The position numbers and the translations under genes are program-made. This document shows positions 50,901 to 63,903 of a DNA stretch of 64,000 nt, one piece after another (position 1 is the stretch's first letter; every line of letters begins with the position of its first letter). The stretch covers positions 22,261 through 86,260 of the forward strand of contig JAVSML010001014.1 in the NCBI GenBank assembly GCA_038503035.1. The letters are read 5' to 3'. Source of the stretch: Crocodylus rhombifer (Eukaryota > Chordata > Crocodylia > Crocodylidae). The notes under the pieces were generated by a model that saw only the letters and a list, made by a program, of their open reading frames with translations, was not told the origin of the DNA and did no database searches.

Positions 50901-53900
50901 CCTGCCTTTAGTCCACAATCCATTTAAGATGTGTATATGCTACTTAAATACATACTGCTGCCAGGCTGTAGTTGAATCAGTGCTAAACACAGATTAGTTG
51001 TAAATGTGGGGAAAGACAAAGGGTGTTGCATACCAGGAGGAAAAGAGAAATTTAGAACTTCCTATTTGCATACATTTCCAGAAAATAAGTGGCAGAAGTT
51101 AGTTTTTCTGTTGTCCTAGAGATGCTTGTTGTTCTTGCTGTTTCCATAGCACCAACCTTTGATATTTCCTAAAATCCAAATCCTACGAGGAATTATAGTT
51201 TACCAAAAACAGCATCAAAATGCCACAGTCAAGACTTGCTTAATTGTCTAGTCAGCATTTTACACTGGATGCAACATTGTATAGTTTATGTTGGGGGGGC
51301 CCATGCCTTGTGCATTTGTTTTACGAATCACCAAGCACATTTGAGTACTGTATACAGAATGTTATCTAATACATTTCTATTGTAGATTTTCCAGCTGGAG
51401 ATAAGATGGTTTCAGAAGATGAGCTAAATGGTGATGAAGGTGCAGCAAAGGTAATTGTGGCAGGACTAGTTTAAATCTGTGTACAGGGTCATGGGTTTCT
51501 GGCATTTCCACTTGGGGAAATGAAGCGTCTCAACTTGTTTCTAGCCCTTCTCATTTCAAAAGCTTTGTGGATGTGACCTGATGCTGAGCTGCCGTCCTCT
51601 GAATGCTGGCAGATGATAAATGAAATCAACTTGGGACCTACAGAAGGTCGGAAGATTCCATTGCACCCAAAGAGCCTTCAAGAGACAAGCCAGCTCAGCA
51701 GGAGAAATTTGCTCTAAATCACTTCACAGGGCTCTGAGTATTGCCAGATATGTCTGAAATCATTGTGAGCTGGTCAGAAACATGAAACAATTTGGACAAA
51801 CTGGGAATATGGAAAGAAAAGTTCCTGGCTGGAAGCATGACTAGAACTTTCAAAAATAAGTGGACTTCCCTTGTAACTTAATCCACCATGCTTCATTGCA
51901 AGCTTTACTATAATCTCTTGGTTACACATCAGTTAGAATCTTTTACCCTCGGCCACCACAAGGGGTACTCGCAGGACTTGCTGTTTGTACCCTGCAAATG
52001 CTTCCTGCAACTCTTTCACATTTGCTGTGGCAGAGCTAGAGGAAATGTTAATGTACAAAGGGACAGGCTGAAGTACGGCAGTTAAAACTGACAAGCAGGT
52101 CATAAGAGGGAAAGCTCTAGTATGAGGAAAAAATTAAATGGCTAATTACGTTGGACAACTTTGTTGATATCTACATGATTGTTGCTGGACATTTCACTTA
52201 ACACCTCGCAGAGCTGAATGTGGAATTTCACACCTCTGAGTGTTGTAGTCTCTCTCACTTATGCCACAGTAACATTTGACCAGGTCACACGGAACTTGAA
52301 GTTTTGTCAGATTTAGTTCATGTTTGATTATACTCAACATTTAGTGGCTTTTCCCTATTGAAGGATCTGGAGGAATAATCCTTGATCTTGGGATTCGAGC
52401 TTTACATCCAGACAGATTATATTGGATGCTCCTCTCTATTTCTAAAGTTATTTATATAGCACTTAAGGCATATTTCAAGCTTTCAGTTAAAATCCTCAGA
52501 GCTTCACTTTCTATTTTCCAGGATCTTGGTGTATATGGAACTTCTACATCCACTTCTCACTTACACCATGACATTTCATCATGCACCCAACAGACGACAT
52601 CAAAAGCATTAACCCCAAAACCTGAAACAAAGAGTCTGTCTGATGTTGAGAGGCAAGTTGGTTTTCTGGTTTTGAATAAGTTGTTGAGGCTTATAATGTT
52701 CATTCTTCTTTTCAAGGGTAATTAATTCCAGAGCTGCTGGTCAGAATACAGTCAGAGCTGGTTGGTGGTGGTGTTAGCTTTAATAAAGACCGAGTTTTCT
52801 TACTTCCATTAACAAAGGGTTTAAGTCTTTTTTTCCCCACAAAGCTTGCATTTATATTACCCCTTATGCATTGCAGGTTTTAAGTTACTCTGTATTATGT
52901 AATGTTGGCCTTAGGAACAAAAGTTATGTGCGTGTGTTTCTGTTCTGGCAGATATGAAAGTTCCATCCCTGATTCGCTTGGGGAAGAGCCTCTCTCCCGC
53001 AGAAGGGCAAAGGGGAAGTTATCTGGGCAGGAGCTGGAGGAAGTGTCGGAGAAGCTCTCACGCAGGTTAAACGAACTAGATTTAGTAAGTGGGAATTAAT
53101 TCTTGATATGTTTCTCAGAACTGAACCAGCCTTATAACAACAATTTAGGGACATAAAAATCTAGGATATTTGGTCAGTCTTCCTAAGATTAATGGGTAAA
53201 TTTAAGTTAGAGGCTTAGTATCTCCCTTATTTCTAATGCAAAACAATGGACAATATTGCAGAACATCTTAACATTATTTCATCCAAGGCAAGAGACTGGG
53301 ATGATGTTTTTGTTCTAATAGTCTTGATAAAGTTCTGTCTTGTTCAGAAGATCCTTGGATTGCTAATATTTGGATATAGCACCTGTTGATGCTCAGGTCT
53401 TGTGTAACTATTTAATTTATATTAACACATCTTTTGCTTAGCTTGATATTTCTACAAGATTTCAATTGAATGTTACCAGTGAGATGCAAATGAGCATCTC
53501 TAAAAAAGGAAGCCCACAATTGGTAGCCCTAGGTCCTGTCAAGTAGTTCTAGACTTTGAGGATGAACAGTTGAAGCTAACCAGAATATCTAATGAACAGA
53601 TGTTAAAGAGAGCTTTGGGTGAGCGCAGTAGGGAGGAAGAGCTGACAGATGAAGACAGATTGTCTCAGCACAGTGACAGCGTCATGGATTACCAGAGGAG
53701 GATACTTCACCCAGGTAAAAATCCCAAGCATACTATTCAATGAGCGCTATTTTTCCCCTCTATATTTAAGTTCATAACAAACCAACTCTATAAATAATTT
53801 ACTATGGAGGTTATGTATTTGAGGTTACATTTAAAAAAATGTAGGTGGGCAGTAGGCATAAGGAAATAAAATCCTAATAACTGGAGTAGTATTAAGATTT

Positions 53901-56900
53901 AGCTATTTAAGTATTTTACCTCCTATGGTGAAGCTTTGCTAGTTAGAAAGACAGCACAAAATGAGTTCAGAAAGTTCTTAATGCACTGAGCACAGTGATG
54001 GAAGCATTAGGCACAGAAACATGGGCCTATTGACTGAATAAATATGGCCATGTTTGTTCATTTCTTATAAATAGTATGTGTATTGAGCTATATAATAAGC
54101 ATAGCTCAGTCTTGTCAGGTGAGTGCTACTGATGATAATATTGTCATCATAGCATATGCAGATGACTGCCTTAACGTTGGCATGTGTTAGTCCAGTCCAC
54201 GAATACGAGATCAAACTGTTGCATAATGCTGTATTTTTACATTGCAAACTTGTCTAAGTACACCATAATTTTGAAAAATGTTTTCACTGCCTCTTCCTTC
54301 TGTCATGTAGTATTTTCTGGCACTCTTGGCTTGACACACAGCTGTCATGTCGTCCAGGAAGGACCAACAGTTTGGGGCAGAGAACTTGAAAAATTAAGTG
54401 TCTTTTTGGGTTTTTTTAATTTAAATTGTTTTCTGTCCTAAATGTTACTCCTGTTTGTTTGTTGAGAGCATATGATGCATTTTCTGGATTTTATTTTGGT
54501 TTTGGCTTTACTATTTTTGGTACTTGCGATCACAGCAGTCATTTGTTTTTACAGGCACCCCATGTCCAAAAAAAAATACCAGGCCAAGGTCCCTTTCTCC
54601 ATCCCCACCTCCATCCAGGTATCTACATCCCTCAGCATTTGAAGATGCACTTCAGAGAGATGCAAGAGGCCAGATGGGGCAGATGCGCAGGCAATTGCAA
54701 AAGGAACAGGATTACAGGAGAATGAAAGCAAAGGTAACTATTCGTGTTACTTGGCTGTGAGCCCTGAGAAACTCCATGCATCCTCAGTACTGCACTGCTC
54801 TATTCTGTTAAACAGCAACAGCTTTTTGAACCATGCGCAGAACAGGAAAAACTGGGAACTGAAGGACTCTTGCTGGTCCGTTCACTGTTGATCAGGAATA
54901 TAAAACCTGCAGGGCATCTTGTGTCAAGCACTCTCCTCTGCTATTACAGAGAGAGTCATATAATCCTATGATACGCTCAACAAGTTCCATTCTTCATTCA
55001 TAAGGATACTAAACAAGCCCAGACCCAAAGCTGAACCTTGATGAATTCTACAAGTTGCTTCCTTTTAGCTCAGTGGTTCCCCTTTCAGTATTACCCATTG
55101 TTTCCCCTTTCAGTAGTTCCTTTATACACCTCAGTTCTTCTGCTAAGACACACTTTTCCCATTTTCACTTATTTCCCATTTGGTACCATGTCAAATGCTT
55201 TATTAAAGTCAAATGGATGTTATCTATTGCATTTTATTTTATTTAGATCAGTAATATTATTAAAAACAAGGCCAGATTCATCTGGCATGCTCTCTACCTG
55301 TGGAAAACCCATAACGTGTTTAACTCATGGACACTGGTTATTTTTCCTTGAAAATTGTGCTAAAGCCTTGGATACTATTGCGGACAGACTGGATCATTTC
55401 TCCCCCTTCTTAAATAGTGTGCCACACTTGCACTTATCCAATCCTACAGAACCACGAGAGATGCCATAGGCTTACCAGAAATGTTTGCTGTCAGACCTGC
55501 AATTTCAACATCCAGTTCGTACAGAGTTCTGGGATTATCCTGCCCCACCTTCCCCAGCTGCATTACATCAAGACCTTTGAGCTTTGCTTTCACCTCAACT
55601 GTAACTTCCATTTTCACATCCTCATTGTACATTTGCCATATATTCAATAACATTTCTTATTTTTCCTAAGTTTTCAATAAAGATAATTGCTATTTAGCCC
55701 ATACCTAAATTATCCTTAATCTCTACCTCTGTTCTTTTCTTCTTCTCTCCTCATGGCTGAATACTGTTACTGCTTTTAATATCCTTTGCAGGGACCAACT
55801 CATGTTGACTCCTGGCAGTTTTATTTCATCCCTACGCTTTTTGATTTCCAAGATGTAGCTTTCTTTGCTGAATAATCATTTTTATTTCCATTCCTTATTT
55901 CTGATGTGGCTATTCATCTGGAGGCCTTCCCTGTTATTTTTTCCCCTTTCTCGGGATACAAATTCCAGATTGGTTTTGTACCTTTTGACTTGAAAGAAAT
56001 TCCAGACTTTGCCTGCATTTGTGTCCCTGAGCTACCTCGTACCGTTGATTTTACTAACTGGTTTCCTTAGTTCATCAAAACTTCCTCTCAGCTATAAGCC
56101 TGTTTTTGCTGCTCTTCCTTCCCAGTAATTTAGATCAAATAAAGTTAGTGATTGCTTGATGCAAAAGTTACTTTTTCCTTGATCCAGCTCTTCTGTGGTG
56201 GGATTCTTTCTTACCAAAGAAAAGGCTTGAAGCATATCACCTCTCATTGGCTTACTAAGTGTCAGGTAAAGAAGTCTACTGTATCCAGGAATAGCTATGT
56301 CCTGCTGTTAGCTCCTGTTCTGCAGTCGGAAGATTTATTCTCTCAGGAAAGAATTTTTTAAGGTGATAGCTTTTATTGTACCAGCTATGTAGTTGGGTAA
56401 AGCTAGACAAACTCCTAGGAGACTATTCTTGGTAGTTCACTTAACATGGCCACAGATAGTGTTGGCAATCATTAAATTGTGTAGACAGCTATTGATTTCC
56501 CTATTAGAGCTAACACTACACTGATTTAAGAGTTGGTTTGGGCTTACTAAAACAATAGGGCACAGTTGTTCACAGTTCATTACTTTATTTAGAGGTGTGT
56601 TCAGCCTGTAAAGTTGTTTGCACCTCATCAAGGCTTGTTAGTTTGTTATTCAGAGCCCTGGCAGATACAATGAGCTAATCAAGCACTTACACCCCCACCC
56701 CCAGTCCATGATCTACATGCAGCTGGAAAAAAGAAAAGCAAGCTCCCAGGCTTAGAGAAAAACAGTGTGTGTTGGGCAGTTTCCCAACTGAAAACCAAGC
56801 TGGTAATAAATATGCAGCTTGGACCATAATTCTTTAAGAACATCAGAAGTTTCTTGGCTACATTGAAATCTAACCCTGACTTCCACAGTGGATCGTCTAA

Positions 56901-59900
56901 AACCTGCTCCGAAGAAGTTTTGTCCTAAACAGTCTTATCTCTACTATCTTTTTAAATTAGTTTCACGTCGTTAACATACAGTCTGTCTTCAGCTTTCCTG
57001 AACAGCAGAGATCCTTAACTACCTGTGTGGCAGGTATTGAAGCATGGTATTCCTAGAATAAACAGGTTTCACATTCTGCAGTAGGAGTCAGTCCTCCCTT
57101 TTGTTGCCTATATTCCTCCTTTAACTACATAAAACACTTCAGTTGCCTCTTATTGACCCTTAGCTGGATTAGGCCACAGCATTTTCACCACCTGACTTTC
57201 TCCCTGCTGTTCATCCCTCTGTCCAGTAATGTTCCCTCCATTTGTTACATTATCTATATTTACATAACTCTGTTCTTTCTGTATAAATAGGTTGGTTTGA
57301 ACTGTGTGAACTAGAGTTTAACTGGCTCAAGTGTTCAGATGTGACCAGACCTTTGCTGTTAGCAGAGAACCATGCAGGGAAGTCAGAAAAGATGCATTCA
57401 CTTTCGCCATCAATTTACTAGTTTCTGTGATGAGTTTGCTTAGTGTCTTTTCCTATAATATTTTTTGGCTGTTTAGAAGAGAGAGAAAGTATCTCTTACC
57501 TTCATCAGTCCTGACTGGTGCTCGAGTTTCCCCTCTTGATTGAGTGAATGATTAAATGTTCCAGCTGAAACAGAACACCTTTTAGGGGGTAAAACAAATC
57601 AGCCAGAAAGCAGAAAACTTCTTCTATGTTGTCCAGTCCTCAGCATCTTTTCTCAGAAATTCACCTTTCATGCAGGGCTCATTCTTCCCCAGCATTCTTC
57701 CAAGGCTTCCTTTGCAGGCTCATTCCTTGACATCTCTCCCTTTAGTTAGGATCAGTACTCACCTTATTATAACCCCTTTCTTAGCAGAGAGACTCTTAAC
57801 AAACCCTGCCAACTCCCTGACCATCCTCAAACAGAGGAAAACAGCTTATACCCAGCATGCTTGGGCCACAAGCCCCAGAAATCCTCTTGTTTGGCAAAGG
57901 CTGTGTGATATATAAGGGATCGGAAATTTTAAGGGCCCAAGCTCACCCTGTGGCAGCCACTACAGCTTAAGAGTTCTCCTTCTTAAGAAGGAAGACCTCA
58001 AACTGTAGTCTTTCCAAATGGACTGATATCCTCAAGATGAGCCTGGCTTATAAACGTATAGATGGCAAAGAGCTCAGTCCTTTCTTGCTTTGTATGCAAT
58101 GCAAAAATAGTTTATTTGACATTTTGTTCTGAGGATCTTTTTCATGAGTTGGTGAATGTGAAAATTTGCATCTGTTGCACGTTTTGTATTTAGCAGGTCT
58201 TGTCTATATTGCTGGGATCACAGCACTTGAACGCTTTGCATGCAGAATGAAGATACACCATAACTGCTCCTAGACTATTTCTTGAGGTTCCTAAATTGGA
58301 TTACCTTCTTGCAGTAAAGTCCCTGCTTGTGGGTATGGACGGTCCATCAGGTGATGGTTCCGTTTTTTTAGGCCAACTTGTGTAAACCAGTGCCCATGTT
58401 GTGAGAGTCATTCCTCTTAAGGGGGAAAGGTTTGAAAAGCAGAGTTTTTTGCAGCACTTCTTGAAGAGGGTATGATTCTAAATTCATTTAACTGCCTCTG
58501 GAATTTGGTTCATAGCCATATCATTTGACCGAGTGACCTACAGCTGTCATGTGCTTAATCCTTGACTTCGTCCTATGCACTGTCCTGGAGGAGTGCAGCT
58601 GTCTTGAGCTTGGATTTAAAAATCATTACTTTTGATATAGCTGGGCTTTATTCCACTTGTTATTTAAGATCAGGGGCTAGTGTCTTCTGCTGCCTTCTCA
58701 CATGCCCAGAAGCCAGCAAAGGAGCTCTCGCTGAGCAGAGGCAGCAACAAATACATCCATCAGGGCCAGAGCAATCCCAGTGGCCTATTGCAAATAGGCC
58801 TCTCAAATCCTTTCCCATTTGATACAGCAGAAGAGCAAGTCCTATGTCTTGCTGCTCAGTGACTTGTTAACTTGCACATGTATGTGCACCATCCGGTTTT
58901 CCCACTCACAAATGTGCAGAGGCTTTGCATCCAGTCAGAACAGGTCTCAGCTGTGGTGCAACAGCCCTCAGCTGTGAAATGCACCTTGTCAGAGCCCCAC
59001 AGGCTGTTAATTGTGCACCTCTGGTTTGGACCATCAGGGACAGTTCCTTGTCTAGGAGATAAGCTTCCTAGTAAACTAGAAATGAAGGAAGCCCCTCTGA
59101 CACCAGCAAGTTTTGTGTATCATCCAGCTTGTTTACAAAAATATGCATGTGTGTGTCAAATCCTCATCTTGATTTTTTTTTTCCCTAGCTGATGGCTAAA
59201 GCGTATGAAGATGAGTTAAGAATTTATGAAGCTAGAGAGAGACTCGAATTTTCCAAGCTAAGAGCAAAAGCTAAGGAAAAGGTAAGTGAAGCATTAAGAA
59301 AAAGACTAGATGGCATACTAAAGTATCTAAAGGTTACTGTCCATACCTACTATCCCAGCTATGTGGACAAGACTTTTCAGCCTTATTCTAGGAAAATGAC
59401 ACTCCTCATTTCAGACAGTGCTTTACCTCTCAGCAGAACTGATGCACTTCTGTCAGCTTACACTGCGTAGGGGTCACTGGTCAGTAGCATTTTTCAGGGT
59501 GGGTTGAATTGGGAGGGGGAAGAAAGAAGGAAATGTAAAGGCTCAGCTTTCCTCCAAGAAAGATGCCTTAGGGATGGCTCGGAACAGCAAGCGGGATTCT
59601 GGCATTGTTTCTTCTGGTAAGATACTTGGCAAAGTCAGTCTGGTAGGTAGCTAGCTCTGCTGTGGTGCTGGGCATTAGAGGAACAGCACTAGCACCATGC
59701 ATTGCTTAAGTGACCTCTCCAAGAGCTCTGGGTAGCAAGGGACATGCAAAGATCTGGGGAGAAAACTCATAGCAAGAAAATAGGTTTCTCAGCAACTGAC
59801 AGATTGGCACGTACCCCAAGTTACTTGAACAGCTCAGATCCTCCAACGCAGTACACAGTTTGTACTGTGCTGTCACTGCAACGCGGGGGTAAAGCTGCAT

Positions 59901-62900
59901 AAACAAGTTCAGATTGGTGCGGGGTGGTTCCCTAGTGCTGTAAGTCTGGCAGCAGCTCTCTTGGCAGTTGCAGCTTGCGTGGCAAGAAGGAGCATGGCTG
60001 GAATGCTTGCGTGCTTTGCCAATAGGGGCTGTGTTTTCAGCCCTTTTGGCCATTGCAGGTGCAGATTATAGCAGTTCATAAGCTGTTGCGGAGGGCACAG
60101 GACAAACGGGCATGGAGCAGTGCTGTGATTAGGGCTGTGCAAGCAAAAACTTATACATCATGTCTGTTCTGCCTTTAGTGGATTTTACCCAGCTGGAGGG
60201 TCCAGCCCACTACATTTGCCTAAAGACAAACTGGTGTTAAATTCTGCTCTCCAAACAATGTGAGCTAGCACTCCTCCCCCTCTCATACCTGTTCTCCATC
60301 TGTTTTACATCTGCTCCTAAGGAACGAGAATACAAAGAAAACATATTTAAAGAACCTCCAAAAATGCCTCGGCCAGTGAAAGTTTATTCTAGAAAACCCA
60401 CACCTCGGAATCCCAAACACAGCCAGTGGATTCCAAGAGGAGGCTACGCGAAGCCAAAGAAAGCAGCTCCAAGTAAGAACCACAAAACTGTACTTGGTGG
60501 AAAACTGGCATCCTTTGAAAGCATGTGCTGAGCTTCAAGAATAAAGGCATCAGGCCAATGTATACCTGTCAGCTGTAGCGTTTTTCCCTCTTATGACCTC
60601 CGTATGTCTGGATTTTTGTAAGGGAAGATACTTTCAAGTTGACGTAAACTGCTGATGCAAAAGTCAAACTGTGACCCATCTGTTACCTTCTTAAAATCCC
60701 CTGAAGTTGTTCCCATTACTGCTGTTCCCTGACTTGCTCCTCTAAGTTTCAGCCTCAGCCTTTTCTTGCATTTAAGGGTTTCTCAGGCTTCTAAATTGGA
60801 GCTCAGAGCAGAGCCGGGTAGCAAGGCACCTGCAGCTGTGCTTGCCCAGGTAACACTGGGATCTGCATCATGTCAGCGTCTTACCTGGTATGCAGTTGGT
60901 ATGCAAAGTGTCACGGCACTAATGCTGCCACCAGTCCCAAGCCAAGAACAGTCAGCGCTCAGACTACAGGCCAGGTTCTAGCTTGTGCGTTCATGGTCCT
61001 GGAGGGAATCACTGGCCTGAATGGCATCCAGCCTCTCCTTGTTTTCACTGTGTTGGAGGGGTACTTATGCTAATGGTATGAGTAGTGAATGTGCACTTCG
61101 TACAGCCTCTGCATAGATCTCATCATGAAGAGTCAAGGTCATTCACATGCACACTTCAAAGCCATGGGAACTCCAGGGGTAGTCAGTCTTCGACCTACCA
61201 CCCTGTTGACTTCCTAGTGAAGCTGAGGATCAAAAATAACTTGTTTGACGTGGAATTCAGCTGTGGCACTTTGCCCCAGCATAGCTGCACTGGCATAATT
61301 TTAAACTGCTTGTGGACAATGAGGCGCAGTAATAGGGAAGTCACTGGAATGCTGAACCATTTAAAAAAAGGAAGGGGGTGGCTGATTAATTTGAAAACAA
61401 GAATCTATACTATAAAGGGCATCTCCAAGCAGAAGGCGGCCAAAGAGAATCGCGTAAGGCCAATTCCTTGGGTGTTGTGAAAACACACCATTTATGTCTT
61501 AAACCAGGGGTGGGCAAAATACGGCCCGTGGGCTGGATGCGGCCTGCCAGGCCTTTCTATGCAGCCCGTGGCACCCCTAAAAAAATTAGAAAATTAATAT
61601 TTATCTGCCACTGGCTGCCTGTCATGTGGCCCTCAATGGTTTGCCAAAACTCAGTAAGCGGCCCTCCCCCTGAAATAATTGCCTGCCCTGTCTTAAATGG
61701 ATAGAGCGCTGCCATCATAGTAACATGGCACATGAGCTCACTGCCTACATCTCTCACTTTTTCCCTTGCAGTGAAAGTAAAGGATGATGATCTCTTGCCT
61801 CTGCTATTAGAGGAGTTTCCCCACCTGCATATTTCCCACCACTCCCTGAACAAAATGTGGCAGCAACAGCTTGCACAGATTGAACGATTTAAGTCATCTT
61901 CTGGCACAGAGAGATCAAGATTGAAACTCCAGAATGAAGTGAGTACCTGCCCTGCTCTCCCTGCAGTCACCTGACTGTCAGCATAGACAGTGCTTATACA
62001 CAAGGTAACACTGGTCTCAGGATGACTTCATTATGCAGTCACACCCAGCCACTTCCCTGGATGCTGTATAAGGTATTGGGAGACCTGGAGAAGGTGTGAA
62101 GCAGCATCATCCTAGTGTTACCTTAGTATCCATTTGGACGTTCTTCAAGTTAAATCTCCCATTTCAAAGATGGCCTGACTGCATCTCCTGAAGGCACCAG
62201 AGTTGTTCGTATCTCACTGTCCCTCCCTGGATAGGCAGATGGTCTCATTCCAGGGCTTAGAAGCTGCACAGGCTCACTTTAAGTGTTACAATAAATTGCA
62301 GGGAAACTCTTTGTTTATAATGTTGCGGTTTCAGACTAGAATAGGGGTGGGCAATTACTTGGGTGGGAGGGTCACTTAACTCATTTTGGTGAACTGTTAA
62401 GGGCTGGGCGTGGGGGAGGTTGGGGGCATGTACTTGCCTCCTAGTAGCACCATAGCAGCTCATCGCAGTGGGCAGGACAGCTACTCAGTATGCTGCATCA
62501 TGCTCCGTGGGGGCCTGGCTGCCAGCAGCTGTGGTGTCCGGACGGCACAATGGCAGTACCAACAGGAAGCCGGGCAAGAGGGCAGAGGTGTCTCCTTGCT
62601 GTCCAGCCAGGCCCCACCTGCAGCAGAGTGGAGTGGCACAGGGTGCAGCCCTCTCCCTCGGGCTCTCAGCGGACTGGATAGGATTAGTTGGCAGACTGGG
62701 TTGTTTTTTTTCCAGCTCTGCTGTAGAATCTCTCCAGCAGCTCTGCCTTGTAGTACTTGGACACATTTTCCCATAACCGTAACTGTACTAGCGCCTGGAG
62801 TATATGAGTCAACACTCAGTCCCTCTCCGGGAAGGAGAGGGTGCATTATAAAAGAAGGCAGGACTTTGTAGAAAATATAGGTGTGTGACCATCATAACAC

Positions 62901-63903
62901 ATGGGTGCAGTTCCTGGCTGTAATAATGACCTTGTTTGCTGGTTTCTCCACTTGCAACATGGGACTGATACTTGCGCACCTCTGTAAAGCTTCTCTAAAT
63001 GAAGACAGAGTGACTAGTTTAAAAGATCTTCCTGACATTGAAGCTGGCTAACTCCTTGGTCAGGGAGTTGCACAGTGCTAAAGAACTTTATAGACCTTGG
63101 ACAGAGACCACTAGTGTGGCTGTATTAGAAATTTTCCCTCTGTCCTAAAAAGCCTTTTCTTTTACTCTCAGGTAGAGGAAGCTTTGAAGAAGCGTGACCT
63201 CCTTGCTGAAATTATTAAGAAGGATCAAGATCACAACAAGAGACTGGTATGTTGTCACACATCACATTTTGCCTGGCAGCTTAGCCAAAAGGACGGTCAC
63301 TGTTGGCCCACAGGGAGGGAGAGCTGTCCCTGGAGCAGCTATCAAAGCAAAGACTCCACCTCTACCTGTTTGGTCTGTGGCCATGGAGGCAGTGGGTAAT
63401 GACGGGAGTCTGAGCTTGCTTTTTACATGTCACTGCTTAACATGAAGCAACAAACAGTAAACAAAGTCCCAAGGACATATGGGAGGGACAGAACTCTCTC
63501 CATAAGAGTCAGTCTAGTTATAAACTCTTGAAATGCTAGATAATGCATGGAAATGTTACATCCTTAATTATATAGCATTGACTGGTACAGTGGTAATTTC
63601 AGTACCTAGCCATAAATGCAGTGTAGGTTTGGAAGACAGGGTAGTTCCTCAACATTGATTTATTTAGAAACACTCTATACAAAACCCTACTTGAATCCTC
63701 ACTGTTGAGGAAATCACAGTGCTCTTTTGCCTATCGCTCTCTCTGCTTAGCAAGAGTTTAAACAGCGCATCCATCGACAGAAGTGGATGCAGAACAAAAC
63801 GAGAGAGAAACGTCAGCAAATTGCTCGAGCCAAGAAGTACTATGAAGACTACCGTGTCCAGCTGCGTGCCAGAATGATGCGGGCAAGGACGCGGGAAGAA
63901 AAG
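38902..63903 (+). CDS. CEP95: Centrosomal protein of 95 kDa (CEP95, CCDC45), 3' end beyond window
   Basis: CEP95 is a coiled-coil centrosome and spindle-pole protein. Nineteen exons: 38902-38923, 41545-41673, 44463-44570, 46810-46920, 47804-47912, 48404-48516, 49525-49656, 50130-50344, 50724-50793, 51386-51450, 52522-52652, 52952-53084, 53600-53714, 54555-54733, 59189-59281, 60322-60472, 61772-61938, 63172-63246, 63751-63903. They sum to 2271 bases (757 codons), all junctions in frame. The N-terminus [17 protein letters not shown] leads into [19 protein letters not shown] and [19 protein letters not shown], matching CEP95. The middle is low-complexity. The C-terminal half is charged and helical ([67 protein letters not shown]). 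Human CEP95 is about 821 residues, so about 60-70 remain outside. The exon 11 donor is GC; the exon 7 donor is weak (GTTGGT). Confidence 0.95.
40011..40188 (+). mobile_element. Short hAT-type element with target duplication
   Basis: It begins CAGGGGTGGGGAAAATGTGG and ends TTGCCCACCCCTG, good terminal inverted repeats. Flanking 8-mers CTTTAAGC (40003-40010) and CTTTAAAC (40189-40196) match at 7 of 8 positions. The inside shares AATATTTATCTGCC and CCAAAACTCAGTAAGCGGCC with the copy at 61505-61690. It lies in CEP95 intron 1. Confidence 0.85.
42268..42409. repeat. Short element with about 27-bp terminal inverted repeats
   Basis: GGATTTCATAGGGTGATGTC at the left and, reversed, AAGATTTCTTAGGGTGATAT at the right continue into matching TTTTACT arms. 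Related single arms occur near 24890, 35645 and 56359, with the recurring core TTGGTCCAGTAAAAGATAT. It lies in CEP95 intron 2. Confidence 0.65.
43280..43464 (-). mobile_element. Short hAT-type element with perfect 8-bp target duplication
   Basis: Same family as 40011-40188 and 61505-61690, in the opposite orientation. CTGTAAGA at 43272-43279 and again at 43465-43472 is an exact 8-bp direct repeat bordering the element. The sequence to its left (42995-43265), starting GCGTGGCCAACCAATGCC, looks like part of another DNA element. Confidence 0.85.
44049..44335 (+). mobile_element. hAT-type non-autonomous element, third copy
   Basis: It starts GTGTCTCTTAACCAGGGTG and ends GTCAAGAACTACTGAT. The inside shares CAAATGATTCACAAGA, TTTCAAATAGGACTCCAT and TTCTTTGCAG with the copies at 6282-7751 and 19706-20035. 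It lies in CEP95 intron 2, about 130 bases before exon 3. Confidence 0.75.
46037..46470. mobile_element. Inverted-repeat DNA element in CEP95 intron 3
   Basis: The left end TGGATGTGTCCAGATGAGCA and the right end read in reverse (GGGCACATCCAGATGAGCAT) match over most of 18 bases. The inside is GC-rich with a T-rich run near 46285-46315. The long minus-strand frame at 46546-45938 crosses this element and is not credible. Confidence 0.6.
54734..59188 (+). other. Long CEP95 intron 14
   Basis: About 4.5 kb without recognisable exons. A piece near 54950-55200 (CAGACCCAAAGCTGAACCTT) may be an old LINE remnant. Part of an inverted-repeat element arm lies near 56359-56420. I see nothing else definite. 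Confidence 0.5.
61505..61690 (+). mobile_element. Short hAT-type element with target duplication
   Basis: It begins CAGGGGTGGGCAAAATACGG and ends TGCCTGCCCTG. Flanking 8-mers TCTTAAAC (61497-61504) and TCTTAAAT (61691-61698) match at 7 of 8. It lies in CEP95 intron 16, about 80 bases before exon 17. A further fragment starting GGGGTGGGCAATTAC occurs at about 62345. Confidence 0.85.

Noticed and set aside
54950..55660. Possible old LINE remnant in CEP95 intron 14
   Set aside because: A few phrases resemble reverse-transcribed repeats, but there is no continuous motif or tail, so no element is called.
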